64,000 nucleotides of DNA from Desulfuromonadales bacterium. GTDB lineage: Bacteria; Desulfobacterota; Desulfuromonadia; Desulfuromonadales; BM103. The position numbers and the translations under genes are program-made. Below are positions 25,710 to 34,505 of this stretch, one piece after another (positions within the stretch are counted from its first letter, which is position 1; each line of letters starts with the position of its first letter). The notes beneath the pieces are model-generated. The model was not told the origin of the DNA. It ran no database searches and worked only from the letters and a program-made list of their open reading frames with translations. Where the stretch lies: the NCBI GenBank assembly GCA_030145205.1, contig JAQYVZ010000009.1, forward strand, positions 1 through 64,000, written 5' to 3'.

Positions 25710-28436
25710 TCAGTCGGTCTGCACCGGGTCGCGCTGACCGACTGTTCTCACCAGTTTAAACCCTTCCATGACCAGAAGTAAAATCATCGCCAGGCCGAGC
25801 AGTCTGAACCAGTCGCCCCAGGCAACCGGCGCGATGTCGAGAACCGTCTGCATCACAGGCAGATGCATGGCCAGAATGTGGACGGTTTGGGCCGCGATCA
25901 CGCCGAGAATCAGCAGCGGGTTGCGGTGGAACGGCACCCGGAATGCGGAGATGCGTTCGGAGCGGCAGTTGAACACATGCACATTCTGGAGCAGGACCAT
26001 CAGCAACAGGACGATGTTGCGCGCGGTCTCAACCGCCATGCCGGCATGGAGCAACCAGGCCCAGGTGCTGAAGGCGAGGCTGCCCATGGCCAGACCTGAA
26101 ATCAGGGTCTGCTGGATCATCAGGCGGTTAAACATTCCTTCCCCCGGAGCGCGCGGTGGTCGCGTCATGCCGCCCGGCTCCCGGTGCTCGAATGCCAGAG
26201 CCACGTCCTGGATGCCGTTGGTGACCAGGTTGAGCCAGAGCAGCTGGACGGCGCCGAGCGGCAACGGCAGGCCGCAGAGCAGGGCCAGGCCGAAGAGGGC
26301 GATTTCGGCCCCGCCGGTGGAGATCAGCAGGTAGACCACCTTGCGGATATTGTCGTAGGCGATGCGACCTTCTTCAATGCCGGCGACGATGGAGGAGAAA
26401 TTATCATCGGCAACGATAATCGACGCGGTTTCCTTGGCGACGTCGGTGCCGCTGCCCATGGCGACGCCGATATGCGCCCGTCGCAGGGCCGGCGCGTCAT
26501 TGACGCCATCACCAGTCACCGCCGTGAAGTGTCCGCTCTGGTTGAGGGCGTCAACAATCTGCAGTTTCTGAAGCGGCGAAACGCGAGCAAAAACCCGCGC
26601 CTGGGCGATCTGCTGTCGAAAGGCCTCCTCGTCTGCCTCGAGTTGGTCCAGTTGCGCACCGCTGACCAGGTCGGTGTCCTCTCTAGCCAGGCCCAGCTCA
26701 CGGGCGATGCCGAGGGCAGTGGCCGGATGGTCTCCTGTGACCATCACCACGCGTACTCCGGCTTTGCGGCAGGTGGCGATTGCCTCGACCGCTTCGGGTC
26801 GCAGCGGGTCGATGAAGCCGACCAGGCCGAGCAGGGTCAGCTCTGGAATATCCTGCTGTGACAGGGGCGCTTCTGGCGACGAGTCAACCGAGCCTGTGGC
26901 GATGGCGAGGACCCGGTAGCCGGCATGGGCCAGGCGCAGGGTCTCGCCTTCGACCTCCAGGATGTCGAGGGGACAGGGTCCGTCGGGGCCTTGCATCTGC
27001 CGGCAGAAGTTGAGCACCTGTTCGACCGCCCCCTTGACAATGCAGCAGGGCTGGTCGGTGTGCAGGAAGCGGGCGGCGTAACGTAATTCCGATTCGAACG
27101 GGATGTCGGCCAGCAAGGTGGCTTGTGACATCTCTGCCTCGGGGTCCAGGCCGAGTTTGTGGGCCAGCGAGAGCAGAGCGATGTCCATGGTGTCGCCGCT
27201 GTGTACCCATTCTCCGAGAGTAAACTTGAGGGAGGCTTCATTGCAGAGGATGCCGGCCTGCGCCAGGCGAAGCAATTGTTGCTGCTCCTGCGGATCAGGT
27301 TCGCCACCGGTGCTGCGTTGGACGTTGCCCGTGCCGTCGTAGCCTTCGCCCTGCACCTGAAAGCTGGCGCCGCTCGGCAGCCAGATCCGCCGCACTGTTT
27401 GCCGATTGACCGTCAGTGTGCCGGTTTTGTCGCTGGCAATGCAGGTGCAGCTGCCGAGCCCTTCGACGGCCGTCAAGCGCCTGACGATCACATTGCGGCG
27501 GGCCATGCGGGTGGTGGCGATGGAGAGGGCGACGGTCATGGCTACGGGCAGACCTTCGGGAATCGATGACACCGCCAGGGCCACCGCCATCAGGAAAACA
27601 TCGCTGAATGGGGTGCCCTGCCAAAAAGCCACAGCGCCGAGCAGGGTGACAAAGGCAAGGACCAGGTAGCTGACCTGGCGGGCAAAGCGTTCCATGCGGA
27701 TTACCAGTGGCGGTTTGCTGCCGGCAGTTTCCGCCACGGCCGTTGCGATATGTCCCACTTCGGTGTGCAGCCCCGTGGCGACCACCACGCCCGTACCGCG
27801 CCCTTGGGCGACGTTCGAGCCCGCAAAAGCCATGCAACTCCTTTCGTTGAGCGAGCAGCCGTTGGCCACCGGTTCGGTCTGTTTGAGGATCGCCTGGGAC
27901 TCGCCGCTGAGCAGCGATTCGTCAATGGCCAGGCCGCGGACTTCCAGCAGGCGTAGATCGGCCGGGACCCGGGCTCCCGATTCGAGCAGAACGATGTCAC
28001 CCGGCACCAGCTCTTCGGCGGAGATAGTGGTCACTGCGCCGTCGCGTCGGACGCGGCAGTTGGTTTTCAAGAGATTGCGCAGCGCGGCGGCGTTCTTCTC
28101 CGCTTTCCATTCCTGGAAGGTGCCGAGCGCCGCGTTGAGCAGGATCACCGCGGCGATAAAGCCGGCATCGGTGAATTCGCCAATTGCCAGGGAAATGACG
28201 GCGGCTGCCAGTAGGATGTAAATCAGCGGGCTCAGAAACTGGTGTAGGAAGATCAGGCCGAGTCCCGGCGGTGGAGACGATGGCAGCAGGTTGGCGCCAA
28301 ACTGCCCCTTGCGAGCGGCAGCCTCCTGCTGGTTGAGACCTGTTGCAGAGCTGCCGGTTTTTTGCAGGGTTGCTGCCGTGTCCCGAGCGTGCCAAGTGGG
28401 GCTGTCGGTTGTTGAAGTGGCGTGTTTTTCGGCCAT
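25710..28436 (-). CDS. Cation-transporting P-type ATPase (type II)
   Basis: A 908-residue inner-membrane pump with the type II layout: N-terminal cation-ATPase domain, actuator domain with LLSGESQ at about 178, phosphorylation site DKTGTLTVN at about 335, nucleotide domain, hinge TGDHPATALG and GDGVNDAPAL, then six C-terminal helices. Helix 4 has PEGLP and helix 6 NLVTNGIQDVALAFE, which resembles Ca2+/Mn2+ or Na+ pumps more than heavy-metal pumps. Ion specificity is not certain. AAGGA precedes the ATG. It is the first gene of the moxR operon and is divergent from folK. Confidence 0.9.
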   Translation of the reverse strand: MAEKHATSTTDSPTWHARDTAATLQKTGSSATGLNQQEAAARKGQFGANLLPSSPPPGLGLIFLHQFLSPLIYILLAAAVISLAIGEFTDAGFIAAVILLNAALGTFQEWKAEKNAAALRNLLKTNCRVRRDGAVTTISAEELVPGDIVLLESGARVPADLRLLEVRGLAIDESLLSGESQAILKQTEPVANGCSLNERSCMAFAGSNVAQGRGTGVVVATGLHTEVGHIATAVAETAGSKPPLVIRMERFARQVSYLVLAFVTLLGAVAFWQGTPFSDVFLMAVALAVSSIPEGLPVAMTVALSIATTRMARRNVIVRRLTAVEGLGSCTCIASDKTGTLTVNRQTVRRIWLPSGASFQVQGEGYDGTGNVQRSTGGEPDPQEQQQLLRLAQAGILCNEASLKFTLGEWVHSGDTMDIALLSLAHKLGLDPEAEMSQATLLADIPFESELRYAARFLHTDQPCCIVKGAVEQVLNFCRQMQGPDGPCPLDILEVEGETLRLAHAGYRVLAIATGSVDSSPEAPLSQQDIPELTLLGLVGFIDPLRPEAVEAIATCRKAGVRVVMVTGDHPATALGIARELGLAREDTDLVSGAQLDQLEADEEAFRQQIAQARVFARVSPLQKLQIVDALNQSGHFTAVTGDGVNDAPALRRAHIGVAMGSGTDVAKETASIIVADDNFSSIVAGIEEGRIAYDNIRKVVYLLISTGGAEIALFGLALLCGLPLPLGAVQLLWLNLVTNGIQDVALAFEHREPGGMTRPPRAPGEGMFNRLMIQQTLISGLAMGSLAFSTWAWLLHAGMAVETARNIVLLLMVLLQNVHVFNCRSERISAFRVPFHRNPLLILGVIAAQTVHILAMHLPVMQTVLDIAPVAWGDWFRLLGLAMILLLVMEGFKLVRTVGQRDPVQTD

Positions 28437-28681
28437 GGGCGCGTCCTTCGGATCACGTGTATGCTGTGCAGAGGTCCGGTTGCCGGGACTATTGCCGGGG
28501 CTGCCCGTGGTTTAGGCGTGGCGGCTGGAGCCATCGACAAGAGCTCGACTCCACCAATTATACCAGTTTGTCGGCGCCTGTTGACGCCCCCGGCAGGTCT
28601 GTGGTTAAATTCGCCAACATCTCCTATCGGGTGGGCGCTGTTGGTCGGTTGGCGGCTTCACAGGCACTCTCCTGATGTCAG

Positions 28682-29209
28682 ATGGACGATGCAAAGGACA
28701 TGACTCAGACCACGGTACTGGCATATCTGGGGCTTGGCAGCAATCTGGGCAACCGCCTCGCGTTCATGCGCGGAGGGCGGGATGCTTTGTGCGCACTGCC
28801 GGAGGTCGAGTTGGCTCAAGCGTCAAGTGTCTACGAGACGGCCGCGCAAGGAGGGCCGGAGGACAGCCCCGACTATCTGAACGTTGTCATTGCGGTTCGT
28901 ACCAGCCTGACGCCACAGGCCCTGCTTGCGGCGTGTCAGACAGTCGAAACCGATTTCGGCCGGGTTCGTACGGGCCAATGGATGCCGCGCACTCTGGACA
29001 TTGACCTGCTCCTGTACGATGAACAGGTGGTTGAAGAGACAGACCTGCAGGTGCCACACCCGCGCCTGCACGAACGCTGCTTTGTCCTGGTTCCTTTCGC
29101 CGAGATTGCTCCGCAGGTCTGGCATCCGCTACGGCATGCCAGCATCGCTGAACTTTTGAAACACTGTGCCGCAGATCAAACTGTGCGTCTGCTGCGGCCC
29201 ACCTGGTGA
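28682..29209 (+). CDS. folK: HPPK, folate biosynthesis
   Basis: Transfers pyrophosphate from ATP to 6-hydroxymethyl-dihydropterin. The 175-residue protein has the N-terminal LGLGSNLGNR and the signature RTLDIDLLLYDEQV with the catalytic Asp pair, then VPHPRLHERCFVLVPFAEIAP. Normal length. Start is uncertain between 28682 and 28700 (six codons apart, MTQTTVLAYLGLGS); neither has an ideally spaced ribosome site. It opens a run with the 85-residue gene and fsa. Confidence 0.93.
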   Translation: MDDAKDMTQTTVLAYLGLGSNLGNRLAFMRGGRDALCALPEVELAQASSVYETAAQGGPEDSPDYLNVVIAVRTSLTPQALLAACQTVETDFGRVRTGQWMPRTLDIDLLLYDEQVVEETDLQVPHPRLHERCFVLVPFAEIAPQVWHPLRHASIAELLKHCAADQTVRLLRPTW

Positions 29210-29214
29210 TATAA

Positions 29215-29472
29215 ATGTTTGTTCGATTACTGCTTTGGATTCTCCTCGGTTTTGTTGTCTATACCGGCTACCAGGCCGTCAAGCGGGTGCTGAATGCACC
29301 CAAGCCCAAGCCGCCCGAAAAAACCAGTCGGGGTGAAGAGATGGTCAAGGATCCGCAATGCGGGACCTATCTGCCGAGATCGGACGCCCATTCAGCGCAA
29401 ATCAACGGTCAAACCTGCTATTTCTGCTCAGAGAAATGCAGAACCGCCTACCAGGACCGGCAACGGTCATAA
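29215..29472 (+). CDS. Small membrane-anchored zinc-binding protein
   Basis: An 85-residue protein with one N-terminal helix ([18 protein letters not shown]), a Pro/Lys-rich linker and a C-terminal domain with C49, C68, C71 and C75 in a TRASH/YHS-like pattern (DPQCGTYLP ... CYFCSEKC). It probably binds a metal at the inner membrane surface. It starts five bases after folK stops, so it is translated from the same message. The family is widespread but its job is unknown to me. Confidence 0.75.
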   Translation: MFVRLLLWILLGFVVYTGYQAVKRVLNAPKPKPPEKTSRGEEMVKDPQCGTYLPRSDAHSAQINGQTCYFCSEKCRTAYQDRQRS

Positions 29473-29485
29473 CAAGGAGTCATTT

Positions 29486-30136
29486 ATGAAATTTTTTATC
29501 GATACTGCGGATGTTGATGAGATCCGTGCTGCCGGAGAGCTGGGTCTGGTTGATGGTGTAACCACCAACCCGTCGCTGGTCGCCAAAAGCGGGCGGGATT
29601 TCCAGGAAGTCCTGCGCGAGATCATCTCTCTGGTCGATGGGCCCATCTCCGCTGAAGTTGTTTCGCTCGATGCGGAAGGTATGCTGCGTGAAGCGCAACC
29701 GCTGGCAGCGCTTGCGCCGGAGAAGATTGTCATCAAAGTGCCGATGACCGAAGAGGGACTCAAGGCGACCAAGGCGCTGTCCGAGCAAGGGATCAAGACC
29801 AACGTCACCCTGGTTTTTTCCTCCCTGCAGGCACTGCTGGCGGCCAAGGCGGGGGCGACCTATGTCTCTCCCTTCGTCGGTCGTCTCGATGATATCGGCC
29901 ATCCGGGGATGGAGGGCGTTGAAGAAATCCGCACCATCTTTGATAATTACGGCTATACCACCGAGATTATTGTCGCTTCGGTGCGCAGCCCGCAGCACGT
30001 GCTGCAGGCCGGCCTGATCGGTGCCGATATCTGTACCATTCCTTATAGTGTCATGCTGCAGCTGGCCAAGCACCCCCTGACCGATATCGGTCTGGAGAAG
30101 TTTCTCGCCGACTGGCAGAAGCATCAGGAGCGCTGA
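29486..30136 (+). CDS. fsa: Fructose-6-phosphate aldolase / TalC-type transaldolase
   Basis: A 216-residue class I aldolase of the small transaldolase (FSA/TalC) group. It begins [14 protein letters not shown], with [10 protein letters not shown] near 30, the Schiff-base Lys in [13 protein letters not shown] at about 85 and [18 protein letters not shown] at about 108. The ATG at 29486 follows AAGGAG. It interconverts sugar phosphates of the non-oxidative pentose phosphate route; aldolase and transaldolase members cannot be separated by eye. Likely co-transcribed with folK and coupled to the next small gene. Confidence 0.93.
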   Translation: MKFFIDTADVDEIRAAGELGLVDGVTTNPSLVAKSGRDFQEVLREIISLVDGPISAEVVSLDAEGMLREAQPLAALAPEKIVIKVPMTEEGLKATKALSEQGIKTNVTLVFSSLQALLAAKAGATYVSPFVGRLDDIGHPGMEGVEEIRTIFDNYGYTTEIIVASVRSPQHVLQAGLIGADICTIPYSVMLQLAKHPLTDIGLEKFLADWQKHQER

Positions 30137-30321
30137 TGCCGCACGCGCTCAGCCGGTTGATGAGCCAGGAGGTTGAGGTTGCTGCCGCTGATGTGACGGT
30201 GCGTGGTATCTTGCGCGAGATCACTGAGCAGCACGTGACGCTCTGGACCCAGAATGGCTGGGTGAGTGTCCCGCATGATCGAATCAAGGGAGTGCGGGGG
30301 ATTCGAAAGTCCAGTGATTGA
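30136..30321 (+). CDS. Small hypothetical protein, coupled to fsa
   Basis: A 61-residue protein whose ATG shares one base with the fsa TGA. The sequence (VTVRGILREITEQHVTLWTQNGWVSVP) alternates hydrophobic and polar residues and looks like a tiny all-beta, Sm- or SH3-like barrel. No known function. A strong terminator follows. Confidence 0.6.
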   Translation: MPHALSRLMSQEVEVAAADVTVRGILREITEQHVTLWTQNGWVSVPHDRIKGVRGIRKSSD

Positions 30322-30331
30322 TAAATAGAGA

Positions 30332-30359
30332 AGCCGGGGAGAGAGCCCCGGCTTTTTTT
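30332..30359 (+). terminator. Rho-independent terminator of the folK-fsa run
   Basis: AGCCGGGG (30332-30339) pairs with CCCCGGCT (30346-30353) around a six-base loop and is followed by seven T residues. Confidence 0.9.
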
Positions 30360-30375
30360 GTTGTGTTTTTAGTGA

Positions 30376-30489
30376 CCCCCCCCCTCTCCCTCCAGGGGAG
30401 AGGGCCCTCGTTAGGGTCGTTCGCTGCTTGGCTCCCTCTCCCTTGACGGACCCACAGGGCCTAAAGGAGAGGGCTGGGGTGAGGGTGAC
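30376..30489. repeat. C-rich intergenic repeat, copy 4 (composite)
   Basis: A short C-rich unit with its own hairpin (30376-30406) is followed by a full unit in the opposite orientation to the 5742 copy (30433-30489, core GGACCCACAGGGCCTAAAGG). The rest of the 317-base gap up to 30638 is GC-rich with CCGGGGCCGAGACCCCGG as a short hairpin at about 30569-30586; no gene is visible. Confidence 0.7.
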
Positions 30490-30638
30490 CACCCATCATT
30501 AAACTGTGAATTTGACTGTCACCCGTAGCGCCGCCGCCGGAGCCGGATGGCGGGCAAGGAGGTCGGCGTCCGGGGCCGAGACCCCGGTTTAAAAGCAGAA
30601 AAGAATCTCGTGAGCAGCGTGTTCCGTAACAGCGAAAA

Positions 30639-31271
30639 CTATTTTTGCTTTCTTTTGATCACCACCGAATCCAATACCTTCTCCATCTCCCCGAACGCAG
30701 TCTCCGACTTTAACGGATCAGTATAGTAAAAGAAAAACCACTGATCTGGAACAAAGCCGATCACACCGAGAAAGCGGACCGGGTGAGCATGATGCTTGTA
30801 GTCGGCTGATAGCAGGTAGGCATCGTTGGCGCCGACAACCTTCATGCGATTGACGTCCCAGTTGACATCAGACACCTCTTCTTCTCCTTCAAGGCTCTGT
30901 GCGGCGTATTTGGCGGAGTTGCGCAAGGTTTTCGAGCTGGGGGCTTTTTCCCCTTTGTCGAGCGGGCTGAAGTCGATGTCGAGGTGGGCGCCGCTCTGCT
31001 CATGGTAGAGAATCGCCTCGTTGGCAGCCATGCGCTTGCGGGCCGCCTCGAGCAACTGCTCATGGGTGGGCGAGGCTCCCTGCGCGGCGGCCTCATGGGC
31101 GATGTGTTCGGAGATCTCTTCCAGTAACGCTGGCGGAGGCTTCTGGAACAGGGTCCAGCCTTCCGGCACAGATAGCTCCAGGGTCAGGCCGCCGCTGACA
31201 TCGACGTTTGCGGCGAAGGCGGTTCCGGCCAGGACAATCGTGAAAATGAGGGCCTGCAGCAGTCGTAGCAT
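30639..31271 (-). CDS. Hypothetical exported protein
   Basis: A 210-residue protein with a signal peptide ending at about residue 20 (LQALIFTIVLAGTAFA). The mature part begins as a beta-rich segment (VDVSGGLTLELSVPEGWTLF) and contains FLGVIGFVPDQWFFFYYTDP near the end. The layout resembles secreted proteins that share the PsbP/DUF1795-like lipocalin-type fold, but that is a guess. No near operon partner; the next minus-strand gene upstream starts 350 bases away. Confidence 0.65.
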   Translation of the reverse strand: MLRLLQALIFTIVLAGTAFAANVDVSGGLTLELSVPEGWTLFQKPPPALLEEISEHIAHEAAAQGASPTHEQLLEAARKRMAANEAILYHEQSGAHLDIDFSPLDKGEKAPSSKTLRNSAKYAAQSLEGEEEVSDVNWDVNRMKVVGANDAYLLSADYKHHAHPVRFLGVIGFVPDQWFFFYYTDPLKSETAFGEMEKVLDSVVIKRKQK

Positions 31272-31394
31272 AATGAACTCCTTGTTGGCGGCGATTCGAA
31301 ATCTTTTTGCGAGTATGTCACAAGAATATCACCTGACGCTGCGTGCGCACGACTGCTAGTGAAATTTTTTCGACGCGTCGATCCGGCTGGCGCG

Positions 31395-31619
31395 TCAGAG
31401 CTTCCGACGCAGGTCGAGCGCGGCCTTGAGGAGTAGCAGCGCAAAAGGCAGGGCGTGCCACAGCAAGTCGAACTGATCGATGGGACGCGTCAGCTGACCG
31501 CTGAGCAGCATTTGAAACTTCTCGACCAGATGCGGCTGGGGGATGAAGGGGGCCAGGCCCAGTAGGAGCGCTGCCGGGATCAGCAGGGTGTAGGGGAGTT
31601 GGTCCAGGAAGCGTTGCAT
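31395..31619 (-). CDS. Small two-helix membrane protein
   Basis: A 74-residue protein with two hydrophobic helices (YTLLIPAALLLGLAPF and HALPFALLLLKAALDL) separated by HLVEKFQMLLSGQLTRPIDQ. This architecture is widespread in proteobacteria and is often labelled 'RND transporter' in databases although far too short for one. Probably an inner-membrane accessory peptide. Divergent from sixA. Confidence 0.65.
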   Translation of the reverse strand: MQRFLDQLPYTLLIPAALLLGLAPFIPQPHLVEKFQMLLSGQLTRPIDQFDLLWHALPFALLLLKAALDLRRKL

Positions 31620-31715
31620 GCTGTTCTATCCTGTTTCACCCGTTGGCTGGACAAGCGTCGGACACGGGATAAGCTTGACAAGGGAGCCGCGACTCTCTAT
31701 CAAGGAAGAGACCTG

Positions 31716-32222
31716 ATGATGAAAGGATACCATGAAATGCAGCTTTATCTTATGCAGCACGGCCTCGCGCTGGACAAGCAGGACGACCCCGAGCGGCCGC
31801 TTAGCCCGGCGGGAGTTGACCAGGTACGGGAGAGTGCCGCCGGGCTTCGGCAGCTGCGGCTCTCTTTCGACCTGATTGCCGCCAGCCCGAAGCGGCGAGC
31901 CCAGCAAACGGCGGCCTTGGTCGCTGAAGCAGTGCGCTACCCTTACAGCGATATTTTGACGACGGAAGCTCTTCTGCCGCAAGCGAATCCTGAAGATGTG
32001 TTGACTCAGCTGGAGAGCGAAGCTGATGACAGTCGCATTCTGCTGGTTGGCCACCTGCCGCTGCTGGAGGCGTTGGCCACTCGCCTGCTGGGGGGCGGTC
32101 ATGTCGCTTTTGAGCAGGCAGGGCTTTGCCTGTTGGAGCGGACGGACGCTGCTGCACCGGCCTGCCTCCGGTACCTGCTGACGGCCGGTCATCTTTCCCG
32201 TTTTTCCGCCAAGACATCCTGA
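31716..32222 (+). CDS. sixA: SixA-type phosphohistidine phosphatase
   Basis: A 168-residue histidine phosphatase of the SixA branch. The catalytic loop is LMQHGLA with H15, where the usual Arg before the His is a Gln; the second-site SPKRRAQQTA is at about 57-66 and the second His is H113 in VGHLP. SixA removes phosphate from histidine phosphotransfer proteins. I start at 31716, just after AAGGAAGAG; a shorter start at 31737 is possible. A strong hairpin follows the gene. Confidence 0.82.
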   Translation: MMKGYHEMQLYLMQHGLALDKQDDPERPLSPAGVDQVRESAAGLRQLRLSFDLIAASPKRRAQQTAALVAEAVRYPYSDILTTEALLPQANPEDVLTQLESEADDSRILLVGHLPLLEALATRLLGGGHVAFEQAGLCLLERTDAAAPACLRYLLTAGHLSRFSAKTS

Positions 32223-32246
32223 GCCAGACTCCCTAGGTTGATCAAT

Positions 32247-32274
32247 AACCGCCCTAAACCGGTTTAGGGCGGTT
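32247..32274 (+). terminator. Perfect 14-bp palindrome after sixA
   Basis: AACCGCCCTAAACC is directly followed by its reverse complement, 25 bases after sixA. It lacks a long U-run (only TTGTCC follows), so termination strength is uncertain; a protein-binding palindrome is the alternative. Confidence 0.55.
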
Positions 32275-32301
32275 GTCCGCGCAATTCCACGAGAAATCAG
32301 T

Positions 32302-32320
32302 TATAAAATAGTGTTTTATA
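32302..32320. promoter_or_regulatory. AT-rich palindrome, candidate operator of the DUF1302 operon
   Basis: TATAAAA (32302-32308), five bases, then TTTTATA (32314-32320) form a perfect 7-5-7 inverted repeat about 15 bases upstream of a predicted -35 box and 120 bases before the DUF1302 start. Size and symmetry fit a dimeric activator or repressor site. No regulator gene is adjacent. Confidence 0.45.
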
Positions 32321-32335
32321 GTTTGGGGTTTTGTT

Positions 32336-32363
32336 TTGTTTTTGTAAGGTTTTAGTGTATAAA
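32336..32363 (+). promoter_or_regulatory. Predicted promoter of the DUF1302-DUF1329 operon
   Basis: TTGTTT (32336-32341), a 16-base spacer and TATAAA (32358-32363). The leader to the DUF1302 ATG is about 70 bases and contains the hairpin GTCCCTGACCAGGGAC at about 32406-32421. Confidence 0.4.
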
Positions 32364-32443
32364 AGACGAGTTGTGCTCCCAAGAGCGGGGGAGCGTGGGC
32401 TCAATGTCCCTGACCAGGGACGTGAACTGTGTCTGGAGGTGTT

Positions 32444-34492
32444 ATGAGTTTTTTAGTGAAGCAAAAAGGAAGCCTGGGGTTGAAAACTCTTGTACTGGCA
32501 GCATTGGCCCTCTCCTGGGCCGTCCCCGGAGTGGCATTCCAGTTTACTCTGGGTGATGTGCAGGGGAACCTGGATACGACCCTGTCGTATGGCCTCAGTT
32601 GGCGGATGGAGGACCCGGATAAGGACCTGATCGGTCTGCAGGAGGGCGGCAACGCCTATTCGCATAACTTCGATGATGGCAACCTCAATTACGACAAGGG
32701 CGATCTGATCAGCAATACGGCCAAGATCACTTCTGAACTGGCTCTTGATTACAATAACTTTGGCTTGTTCGTGCGTGGCTCGGCTTTCTATGATTTCGAG
32801 AACTACGATGGCGATCGGGAGCGGACCGAACTGAGCAGCGGTGCACTCGACTTGGTCGGCCGGGACGCCGAATTACTCGATGCCTATGTCTCCTGGGACT
32901 TTGCCGCAGGCGATGTTTTTGGCCAGGTTCGGGTCGGCGACCAGGTGCTGAGCTGGGGTGAGAGCACCTTTATCCAGAACGGCATCAACGTTATCAACCC
33001 CTTTGATGTCAGCAAATTGAGGGTCCCAGGTGCCGAACTCAAGGAGGGCTTGGTGCCGGTCGGCTTGGTGAGCGCGTCGATCAGCCCCACGGAAAACCTG
33101 AGTTTTGAAGCTTTCTACCAGTACGACTGGGAGAAGGTCGAGATCGACCCGCCCGGCTCCTACTGGAGCACCAATGATTTCGCCGGTGAGGACGGCCAGA
33201 AGGTTATGCTCGGTTTTGGCGACGTGCATGACAACTACGATGCCTCGCCCGAAGACACCCTGCTCGGTGTGCCGCGTGCTTCAGATGTCTATGCCGATGA
33301 CGACGGCCAGTACGGTATCGCCATGCGGGTTTACGCACCGGCTCTGAATGACACCGAGTTCGGTTTCTACTTCATGAATTATCATAGCCGCCTGCCGGTC
33401 CTTAGCTCCTGGACAGGTGATGGCTCGGGCTTGGCTGCAGCTTCGGCCATGCAGAGTGCTGTCACACCGGCGATCATCACCGAGTATGTCACTTCTGGCG
33501 GAACCGCAACCTTGACCGATCTGGTGACGGCCGGCATTACCGCCGGCGCGATGGCTGGTTCCAGCATCTCGACGGTGCAGGCTGGCGCGATTGCTCAGAC
33601 TCTGATGGCGGTTGGCGGCAATGCTGCGCACCCGGCTTTTGCGAGTGCCGTCTCTGCGGCGACCACTGATGCTTACGCCAAGACGGCCAGTTACCAGGTT
33701 GAGTATCCCGAGGATATCAAGCTGTACGGCATGAGTTTCAACACGACGCTGCAGAGTTCTGGCGTGGCCCTGCAGGGTGAAGTCACCCATCGTCAGGATG
33801 TCCCGCTGCAGATTGATGACCTGGAGCTGCTGCTGGCGACCCTGGAGCCGCTGGGGAACCCGATTGGCGATCCGACCTATTCTCAGTTCGAGAATGCCGT
33901 TAGTGCGGGCGACATTATTGCCAACTTGGGCGCATCGATCTACATCCCCGGCTACGAGCGCCTCGATACAACCCAGGTGCAGATGACGGCGACCAAGTTG
34001 TTCGGCCCGACTTTCGGTGCCGATCAGTTCGTCCTGCTGGGTGAAGCGGCTGTGACCCACATTCACGATATGCCGAGCAAGAGCGAGTTGCGTTTCGACG
34101 GCCCCGGTACACCGGTGACCGGCAACCCGAACCATGCCGATCCTGCTTACCCACTGTCAGCTCACGACAACAAGGAAGCCGAGCCTTCCAGCGCCTTTGC
34201 TGATGAGACCTCCTGGGGCTATCGTCTGGTTAGTAAACTTGACTTCAACAACGCGATCGGCGCGATCACTCTGTCGCCACGCATCGCCTGGGCGCATGAT
34301 GTCGACGGCAACAGCCCCGGACCCGGTGGCAACTTTGTTGAGGACCGCAAGGCGGTGACGTTCGGAATCGGCGCCAACTATCAGAACACCTGGACGGCGG
34401 ACCTGAGCTATACCGAGTACTTCGGTGCAGGGCGCTACAACCTGATCAACGATCGGGATTTCCTGGCTCTGAACATCAAGTACTCGTTCTAA
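32444..34492 (+). CDS. DUF1302-family outer-membrane protein
   Basis: A 682-residue exported protein: signal peptide to about residue 31 (TLVLAALALSWAVPGVA), then a beta-barrel-like sequence rich in alternating aromatic strands (LSYGLSWRM, LSFEAFYQYDWEKVEID) ending in the aromatic C-terminus LNIKYSF expected of outer-membrane porins. DUF1302 proteins are found in degraders of hydrophobic compounds and are thought to be FadL-like channels. Residues about 334-415 are an Ala/Thr/Ser/Gly-rich low-complexity stretch inside the barrel, which is odd and may form a large loop or plug. The start at 32444 has GGAGG seven bases upstream. First gene of the envelope transport block; 13 bases precede the DUF1329 gene. 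Confidence 0.85.
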   Translation: MSFLVKQKGSLGLKTLVLAALALSWAVPGVAFQFTLGDVQGNLDTTLSYGLSWRMEDPDKDLIGLQEGGNAYSHNFDDGNLNYDKGDLISNTAKITSELALDYNNFGLFVRGSAFYDFENYDGDRERTELSSGALDLVGRDAELLDAYVSWDFAAGDVFGQVRVGDQVLSWGESTFIQNGINVINPFDVSKLRVPGAELKEGLVPVGLVSASISPTENLSFEAFYQYDWEKVEIDPPGSYWSTNDFAGEDGQKVMLGFGDVHDNYDASPEDTLLGVPRASDVYADDDGQYGIAMRVYAPALNDTEFGFYFMNYHSRLPVLSSWTGDGSGLAAASAMQSAVTPAIITEYVTSGGTATLTDLVTAGITAGAMAGSSISTVQAGAIAQTLMAVGGNAAHPAFASAVSAATTDAYAKTASYQVEYPEDIKLYGMSFNTTLQSSGVALQGEVTHRQDVPLQIDDLELLLATLEPLGNPIGDPTYSQFENAVSAGDIIANLGASIYIPGYERLDTTQVQMTATKLFGPTFGADQFVLLGEAAVTHIHDMPSKSELRFDGPGTPVTGNPNHADPAYPLSAHDNKEAEPSSAFADETSWGYRLVSKLDFNNAIGAITLSPRIAWAHDVDGNSPGPGGNFVEDRKAVTFGIGANYQNTWTADLSYTEYFGAGRYNLINDRDFLALNIKYSF

Positions 34493-34505
34493 AGGGAGAG
34501 ACATT

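Noticed and set aside
31599-31715. Longer N-terminus for SixA
   Set aside because: The 39 extra codons are not family-like, and the ATG at 31716 has the better ribosome site.
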